From Clostridiales bacterium (GTDB lineage: Bacteria; Bacillota; Clostridia; Oscillospirales; Acutalibacteraceae), in assembly GCA_019419895.1 (NCBI GenBank), contig JAHZIE010000009.1:30867-47056 (forward strand): a stretch of DNA of 16,190 nucleotides, in the 5' to 3' direction. Both the position numbers and the translations under genes were made by a program. The first letter of the stretch is position 1, and every line of letters starts with the position of its first letter. The notes beneath the pieces were generated by a model, which worked only from the letters and a program-made list of their open reading frames with translations, did not search any database and was not told the DNA's origin. This document shows, piece after piece, positions 11,827 to 16,190 of this stretch.

Positions 11827-13107
11827 TCATATTTCATTATAAACCTGCTGCCCAACCTGCTTGGCAGCATGAGTTCCGGCAAGTACGCCCGTAGACCAGG
11901 CAATTTGAAGGTTAAAGCCTCCAGTATAGGCGTCAATATCGAGAAGCTCCCCGGCAAAAAAGAGGCCCCTGATCAGCTTAGATTCCATGGTTTTAGGATT
12001 GACTTCCCTGACATTAACCCCGCCCGATGTGATAATTGCTTCTTCTATGGGGCGCACTCCGGTAATGGGAACGCTGAAGTTCTTGATGAGGGAAACGAGC
12101 TGCCGGCGCATTTCACGGGTCATCTGGTGGATTTTCGTCTGTCCGTCAATACCGGAACGCTGGACAATCACGGGAATCAGCTTCCGCGGCAGCAGATCGG
12201 AAAGGGCATTGATAAAGTCCCTGTTGCTGTATTTGGCAAAATCCCGCTGAAGCCGTTGATCCAACTGTTGCTCAGAGAGGGCAGGCTTGAGATCAATGGA
12301 AACAGAATAGCGCTGTGCGGATTTTTTCGGCAGATGGGCGCTTGCGCTGAGAACCACCGGACCGGAAATGCCGAAATGGGTGAACAATAATTCTCCAAAA
12401 TCCTCATATATGCACTTTCCATCCTCCCGCAAAAGCCGTATGGAGATATTTTTCAGGGAAAGCCCCTGGAGGGATTTGCACCAGCCCGCATCACTGGTCA
12501 TAGGAACAAGGGAAGGGACAGGGGGCACAATGGAATGTCCCGCCTGCTGGGACAACCGGTATCCGTCTCCGGTAGAACCGGTCTGGGGATAGGAAAGTCC
12601 TCCAGTGCAAAGAATCACGCTGTCCGCGAAAAGCTTTCTGCCGTTGTCGCAGGTGATCCCCAAAACAGAGGAGGTTTCCTTCTCAAACAGCAAGGCGTCG
12701 GCGCGCCCTTGAAGCTGGATGACATGAAGCTTTTTCATGCAGGAAGCAAGGGTGTCTACCACATCCATCGCTTTGTCGGATTGGGGAAATACCCGGTTCC
12801 CTCTCTCTACCTTTGTTTGCAGACCCTCAGACTGGAGAAAATCTATCATATCCTGGGGAGAAAAACTGGAAAAGGCGCTGTATAGAAAACGGCCGTTGCT
12901 GGGAACGGCCTGGATGAGCTCCTGAAGGCCACAGAAATTTGTGATGTTGCACCGGCCCTTACCGGTGATTAAAATCTTGCGGCCAATGCGCTCATTGCGC
13001 TCCAGAAGAGTAACGCGGGCGCCGGCCCTGGCGGCGGCAATAGCAGCCAGGCAGCCCGAGGCTCCTCCTCCGATAATCAGCACCTTTTTGGCTGTACTGT
13101 TTGTCAT
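11827..13107 (-). CDS. FAD-dependent oxidoreductase, BaiN/RdsA (HI0933-like) family
   Basis: A 426-residue flavoprotein. It starts at an ATG that overlaps the rpiR stop as ATGA and has no strong SD, so translation is probably coupled. It contains the N-terminal dinucleotide site VLIIGGGASGCLAAIAAARAG in about 9-29, then GRKILITGKGRCNITN (42-57), the glycine-rich VILCTGGLSYPQTGSTGDG (164-182), the family signature ELLFTHFGISGP (239-250), and the C-terminal FAD contact FFAGELLDIDAYTGGFNLQ (383-401). HI0933-like proteins are annotated variously as aminoacetone oxidase or BaiN. E. coli YhiN and B. subtilis YtfP of this family have been assigned as 23S rRNA dihydrouridine synthases (RdsA), by my recollection. 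The company of S1 and cmk favours an rRNA role, but this is inference. Confidence 0.88.
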   Translation of the reverse strand: MTNSTAKKVLIIGGGASGCLAAIAAARAGARVTLLERNERIGRKILITGKGRCNITNFCGLQELIQAVPSNGRFLYSAFSSFSPQDMIDFLQSEGLQTKVERGNRVFPQSDKAMDVVDTLASCMKKLHVIQLQGRADALLFEKETSSVLGITCDNGRKLFADSVILCTGGLSYPQTGSTGDGYRLSQQAGHSIVPPVPSLVPMTSDAGWCKSLQGLSLKNISIRLLREDGKCIYEDFGELLFTHFGISGPVVLSASAHLPKKSAQRYSVSIDLKPALSEQQLDQRLQRDFAKYSNRDFINALSDLLPRKLIPVIVQRSGIDGQTKIHQMTREMRRQLVSLIKNFSVPITGVRPIEEAIITSGGVNVREVNPKTMESKLIRGLFFAGELLDIDAYTGGFNLQIAWSTGVLAGTHAAKQVGQQVYNEI

Positions 13108-13976
13108 TTTAGATTTTCATCTACCTTTTCATAGACCGCATGCCGGTCCCAAATTTTCTCCAATTGATCAAAACGTTCCGAAATTTCATCCTTACGCTTC
13201 AGTGCGACGGCGACGATCAAGGCGTTGATCAGGCTTAAAGGGGCAACCAGGGAGTCCACAATGGACACCATGTCACTGCGGGCGAGAAGAAGATAACGGG
13301 AAGGCGCCGCGAGAGGAGAACTTTCGCTGTCAGTGACAGAGATGACGCATGCCTTACGACTGGCGGCAAACTGCAATGCTTTGGCGACATTGCGGGAATA
13401 TCGTGGAAAGCTGATGCCGATAACGGAATCCCGCTGATCAATGCGGAGCATTTTCTCAAAAAGCTCACTTTCACTGGCCGCGTTGATGACGGCCACCTCG
13501 TCAAAAATCAAATTGAAATAATACCCCAAAAAGGCAGCCAGGGCAGAGGCGCTGCGGCTGGCGACAATATAAATTTTTTTTGAGGAGATCAAGGCGTCCA
13601 CCGCGTGATTGAAATCATCTTTAGAGGTTTCTTCCAGGGTGTGACGTATTTTTTCAATATCCAGATTGAGAACAGCGCTGAGCACGTCGTTGTCCCCGAT
13701 CCGGTCACAGGCGACCTCAATGCGCTGTACAGAGGTTAGTTTGCTGCGCACCATCTCCTGCATTGCCTTTTGGAGGGAAGGATATCCGTCATAACCGATT
13801 TCCGTAGCGAAGCGAACTACGGTGGATTCACTCACGCCAACCTCCTGTCCCAGCTTTGAGGCGGTCATAAAGGCCGCTTTTTCATAATGTTTCTCGATAA
13901 AAGCCGCAATCCGGCGCTGGCCTTTGGAAAAGGTGCCGGAGGATTTTTCTATATTTGAAAGCAGATGATTATTCAT
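13104..13976 (-). CDS. MurR/RpiR-family transcriptional regulator
   Basis: A 290-residue regulator starting at ATG 13976, with GGGAGG about 12 nt upstream. The N-terminal HTH_6 domain (about 1-78) shows FSKGQRRIAAFIEKHYEKAA, the helix-turn-helix SKLGQEVGVSESTVVRFATE (40-59) and the typical GYDGYPSLQ (61-69). The C-terminal SIS domain (about 120-260) has IYIVASRSASALAAFLGYYF in 135-154 and RDSVIGISFPRYSRNVAKAL, the sugar-phosphate-binding fold. RpiR proteins usually control sugar or cell-wall amino-sugar genes in response to phosphosugars. This one is the first gene of the FAD-cmk-plsC-ispH/rpsA operon, so it may regulate itself and that operon. The effector cannot be told from the sequence. 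Sure of the family, unsure of the target. Confidence 0.93.
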   Translation of the reverse strand: MNNHLLSNIEKSSGTFSKGQRRIAAFIEKHYEKAAFMTASKLGQEVGVSESTVVRFATEIGYDGYPSLQKAMQEMVRSKLTSVQRIEVACDRIGDNDVLSAVLNLDIEKIRHTLEETSKDDFNHAVDALISSKKIYIVASRSASALAAFLGYYFNLIFDEVAVINAASESELFEKMLRIDQRDSVIGISFPRYSRNVAKALQFAASRKACVISVTDSESSPLAAPSRYLLLARSDMVSIVDSLVAPLSLINALIVAVALKRKDEISERFDQLEKIWDRHAVYEKVDENLK

Positions 13977-14026
13977 CAGGGGAAGCCGCCTCCCATTTTT
14001 TATTCGCGATAAAACTCTAATATTAT

Positions 14027-14055
14027 ATTATAAAGGGATTTTGCTGCAAAAACAA
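14027..14055 (-). promoter_or_regulatory. Promoter of the rpiR-FAD-cmk-plsC-ispH/rpsA operon
   Basis: On the minus strand TTGTTT (14055-14050, 3 of 6) is followed after exactly 17 nt by a perfect TATAAT (14032-14027). A second TATAAT-like repeat lies just downstream. Transcription would start near 14020, some 43 nt before the ATG. Confidence 0.55.
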
Positions 14056-14094
14056 CCGAAAAAGCAGGAAAATGACAAAAAAGGGAATTTGCCA

Positions 14095-14124
14095 TTCACA
14101 GAAAAACAACAGTATCAATATAAT
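14095..14124 (+). promoter_or_regulatory. Promoter of yunB
   Basis: TTCACA (14095-14100, 5 of 6 to TTGACA) and a perfect TATAAT (14119-14124) with an 18-nt spacer. In B. subtilis yunB is made in the mother cell under sigma-E, so a different box may matter during sporulation; I cannot pick a sigma-E site with confidence. Confidence 0.45.
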
Positions 14125-14172
14125 GATCATAGGAAAGCAAAGAAAAATTAATTTGAAAAGGAGGGACGCTTT

Positions 14173-14844
14173 ATGCCTCGCAGATCTCGCGGATACCGGA
14201 GCCGGAAATCCAGAGCGGGAAGAATTTTTATCTTCATACTATTATTGAGCATTTTGTTTGTTTTTATTGATGCCCAGGTGAGCCCCTATTTAGAAACTGC
14301 TATTGAGAATCAGACGAGGCTTATGTCAACAAAAGCGATCAATGAAGCGGTGGAAGAACAACTGCAGAAAAGCGGATTGGATTATGACAGACTGGTAAAT
14401 ATTCAAAAGGATGAAGGAGGTACTGTGACTTCCATTTCTACTAATATGGCGTTGGTTAACCAGCTGAAGTCCTCTGTCACCCTTGCCATACAGCAAAAAC
14501 TGATGGAAGAGGAGGAGAAGGAGCAGTATATTTATCTCGGCACCGTTCTCGGGGGCAACTGGCTGAGAGATCGGGGGCCAAAACTTCCCTTCCGGTTTAC
14601 CCTCCACGGCAATATCAAGTGCGAACTGGAAAACCAGTTTGAGTCGGCAGGGATTAACCAAACAAGGCACAGCGTGAACCTGGTGGTGGAAACCCATGTA
14701 AGCTGTATGGTTCCCTGGTTTAAAAGCCAGGAGATCACGGAAAAGACAACCTTTTGTATTGCGGAAACTGTTATTGTCGGAGAGGTTCCAAAGGTCTACG
14801 CCGGCCTTGGACGGGACACGGGGGAGGTATCTGGACGGGAGTGA
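14173..14844 (+). CDS. yunB: Sporulation protein YunB
   Basis: A 223-residue protein with AAGGAGG about 9 nt before ATG 14173. It has a very basic N-terminus (MPRRSRGYRSRKSRAGR), one membrane anchor (about 18-34), and a large outer domain. Family hallmarks are ATKAIN-like MSTKAINEAV (51-60), IPLG-like YLGTVLGGNWLRDRGPKLPF (121-140), ESAGINQTRHSVNLVVE (157-173) and the end AETVIVGEVPKVYAG (197-211). YunB is needed for efficient sporulation in B. subtilis and is widespread in spore formers; its biochemical role is unknown. It is transcribed alone and divergently from the rpiR operon. The GINQTxH motif, close to residues 160-166, is the best diagnostic feature. Confidence 0.92.
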   Translation: MPRRSRGYRSRKSRAGRIFIFILLLSILFVFIDAQVSPYLETAIENQTRLMSTKAINEAVEEQLQKSGLDYDRLVNIQKDEGGTVTSISTNMALVNQLKSSVTLAIQQKLMEEEEKEQYIYLGTVLGGNWLRDRGPKLPFRFTLHGNIKCELENQFESAGINQTRHSVNLVVETHVSCMVPWFKSQEITEKTTFCIAETVIVGEVPKVYAGLGRDTGEVSGRE

Positions 14845-14905
14845 TGTGGTGAAAAACTTTTACATAAATTAATCGTATTTTATGGAAATAAAAAGAAAAG
14901 TCTGA

Positions 14906-15004
14906 TATAATATTGAAAAATGCTTTTTGCTCTTCTGGGAATATTCTGAACGTTTACAGCAGGAAATAAAGAGTAGCGCGGTTGCCAAACCGCGTCTCTT
15001 TTTT
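14906..15004 (+). promoter_or_regulatory. Short leader with a T-box-like terminator upstream of ligA
   Basis: A TATAAT at 14906-14911 lacks a good -35. About 55 nt later, AAAGAG-TA-GCGCGGTT (14968-14983) pairs with AACCGCG-T-CTCTTT (14988-15001), followed by TTTTTT. The form (AGAGTxG..CGCGG, then CCGCG-TCTCTTTTTT) and the preceding ACGTTTACAGCAGGAAATAA resemble the 3' end of a T-box leader. No Stem I or intact TGGN bulge is visible, so this is at most a remnant; otherwise it is a plain terminator. The rest of 14845-15091 holds no gene. Confidence 0.4.
14968..15004 (+). terminator. Intrinsic terminator between yunB and ligA
   Basis: A 6-bp plus 7-bp stem with a small internal loop and GCCA tip (14968-15001) ends in six T residues (14999-15004). 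It would end yunB transcription or attenuate read-through into ligA. Confidence 0.8.
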
Positions 15005-15091
15005 GCATTGGAATGAAGAAGCCTGAAAAAGGGAATTCTAAATTCCAGACTGCAGACGCCGAATTCATATGAGAAAGAAAGGGAGTTACCA

Positions 15092-16190
15092 ATGGAAAAG
15101 AACATGGCGCAGCGCCGGTATGAACAGCTGCTGGAAGCCGTTCGTTACCACAATGAGCGGTACTATGTTTATGATGATCCGGAAATAGACGATTATGAAT
15201 ATGATGCTCTGACAAGGGAATTAAAGGTAATTGAAAAGGAGTATCCGGAGTTTGTCCGGCCCGATTCCCCGACGCGGAGGGTAGGAGGGGAAGCGCTCCG
15301 TCAGTTTGAACCTGTTGCCCATGCGGTGCAGATGGGGAGTCTGCAGGATGTGTTTTCCAAGGAAGATGTGAAAGAATTCGATCAAAGGGTTAGGGAAAGT
15401 GTGGAGGCCCCGGAGTATATCGTAGAAACTAAGATTGACGGCCTTTCTGTTTCCCTGGAGTACCGTGATGGGAAATTTTTCCGTGGATCGACGCGGGGAG
15501 ATGGTTTTGTTGGGGAGGATATAACAGTAAATCTGCGGACAATTCAAACCATTCCAAAGGAATTGAAGGACAAGCTTCCCCTTTTGGAGGTGCGGGGAGA
15601 AGTCTATATGCCCAAGAGCAGCTTTGCGGAATTGGTGAGGTTACAGGAAGAGGAGGGGCAAAAGCCGTTTAAAAATCCAAGAAACGCGGCAGCAGGTTCT
15701 TTGAGGCAGAAAGACGCTTCTGTGACCGCTTCAAGAAATTTGGATATTTTTATTTTCAATATTCAGCAGATAGAAGGAAAACAGCTGGATACGGATACTC
15801 AGTCCTTGGATTATCTTAGGGAACAGGGATTTCCCGTGGTACCCACTTACCGGAAATTTCGGAAGATAGAGGACGCGTTGGATGAGATCGACCGTATTGG
15901 CGGGGAACGTGACTCCCTCGAATTCTGTATCGACGGCGCGGTGGTCAAGGTGGACGGTTTTTCTCAGAGGGAAACGCTCGGCAGTACATCAAAATTTCCT
16001 AAATGGGCGGTGGCGTTTAAATATCCCCCGGAGGAAAGGGAAACGGTTTTGGAGGATATCGAGATCAATGTGGGGCGCACCGGGGTGCTGACGCCCACCG
16101 GGATCTTTGAGCCCGTTCTTCTGGCGGGCACGACGGTGAGCAGGGCAACCCTCCACAACCAGGATTTTATCGCGGAAAAGGATATCCGGC
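15092..16190 (+). CDS. ligA: NAD-dependent DNA ligase LigA (5' part, cut by the window end)
   Basis: The frame is open from ATG 15092 (AAGGGAG 7 nt upstream) to the end of the window: 366 residues of an expected 650-670. LigA seals nicks with 3'-OH and 5'-phosphate in replication and repair, using NAD+. Visible in order: domain Ia with RYHNERYYVYDDPEIDDYEY (18-37), the motif HAVQMGSLQDVF (77-88), then the catalytic lysine Lys114 in VETKIDGLSVSLEY (111-124), STRGDGFVGEDITVN, EVRGEVYMP, KPFKNPRNAAAGSLRQ, CIDGAVVKVD and KWAVAFKYPPEE. The OB-fold begins with NVGRTGVLTPTG. Zn-finger, HhH and BRCT domains would lie beyond the window. There is no frame break in the visible part. Confidence 0.97.
   Translation, partial: MEKNMAQRRYEQLLEAVRYHNERYYVYDDPEIDDYEYDALTRELKVIEKEYPEFVRPDSPTRRVGGEALRQFEPVAHAVQMGSLQDVFSKEDVKEFDQRVRESVEAPEYIVETKIDGLSVSLEYRDGKFFRGSTRGDGFVGEDITVNLRTIQTIPKELKDKLPLLEVRGEVYMPKSSFAELVRLQEEEGQKPFKNPRNAAAGSLRQKDASVTASRNLDIFIFNIQQIEGKQLDTDTQSLDYLREQGFPVVPTYRKFRKIEDALDEIDRIGGERDSLEFCIDGAVVKVDGFSQRETLGSTSKFPKWAVAFKYPPEERETVLEDIEINVGRTGVLTPTGIFEPVLLAGTTVSRATLHNQDFIAEKDIR

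Noticed and set aside
15033..15071. Cloning-vector polylinker (EcoRI, PstI, EcoRI, NdeI sites close together)
   Set aside because: The flanks run without a break into the terminator on one side and a natural ligA SD on the other, and no other vector sequence is present.
1..16190. CRISPR array, tRNA/rRNA genes, prophage or anti-phage island
   Set aside because: No regularly spaced repeats, no cloverleaf sequences and no phage or defence genes were seen. The single MazF is of the chromosomal EndoA type.

Overview
The window looks like a chromosomal segment of a spore-forming, low-to-moderate GC Firmicute, most likely a class Clostridia gut anaerobe near the Oscillospiraceae/Ruminococcaceae. 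The basis is an IspH-ribosomal protein S1 fusion behind cmk and plsC, sporulation genes (yunB and a CotF-like pair), a B. subtilis-like EndoA/MazF toxin, and many strong SD sites with TTG/GTG starts. No rRNA, tRNA, CRISPR array, prophage or intact insertion sequence is visible.

Layout. (1) 1-3570, plus strand: a membrane protein of the DUF6106 type with its own promoter and terminator; nnr (NAD(P)HX repair) followed 5 nt later by a TTG-started, LolA-like lipoprotein; then a solitary mazF/ndoA toxin with no antitoxin beside it. (2) 3589-4087: two overlapping small genes of the CotF spore-coat type, closed by a 42-nt perfect palindrome. (3) 4088-5160: an AT-rich, decaying island holding a nonsense-truncated XRE-repressor start on the minus strand, a DUF2752 gene with an altered CPxCG motif, and a gene broken by two frameshifts. 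(4) 5266-7959: a GH127 beta-L-arabinofuranosidase and, divergent to it, an AraC regulator split into a cupin half and a DNA-binding half that overlap by 4 nt. (5) 8085-13976, minus strand: secG with its own promoter, preceded by the operon rpiR - FAD enzyme (BaiN/RdsA type) - cmk - plsC - ispH/rpsA, with two 4-nt overlaps. (6) 14173-16190, plus strand: yunB, a 247-nt gap with a T-box-like terminator, and the 5' two-thirds of ligA running off the window.

How the genes fit together. Block 5 is a housekeeping operon for CMP phosphorylation, phosphatidic acid synthesis, isoprenoid precursor supply and translation; its FAD enzyme may be an rRNA-modifying enzyme, which would fit the S1 partner, and a SIS-domain regulator heads it. 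Block 4 is a self-contained arabinoside-use locus with its regulator and no transporter. Block 1 resembles a rearranged version of the Bacillus acpS-ydcC-alr-ndoAI-ndoA neighbourhood that lacks alr and the antitoxin.

I see no clearly new multi-gene system. The best leads are the split AraC regulator with its own internal SD, an internal SD and ATG that could release free S1 from the IspH-S1 fusion, the FAD enzyme in a translation operon, the antitoxin-less MazF with a hairpin leader, and the decayed two-gene membrane module.
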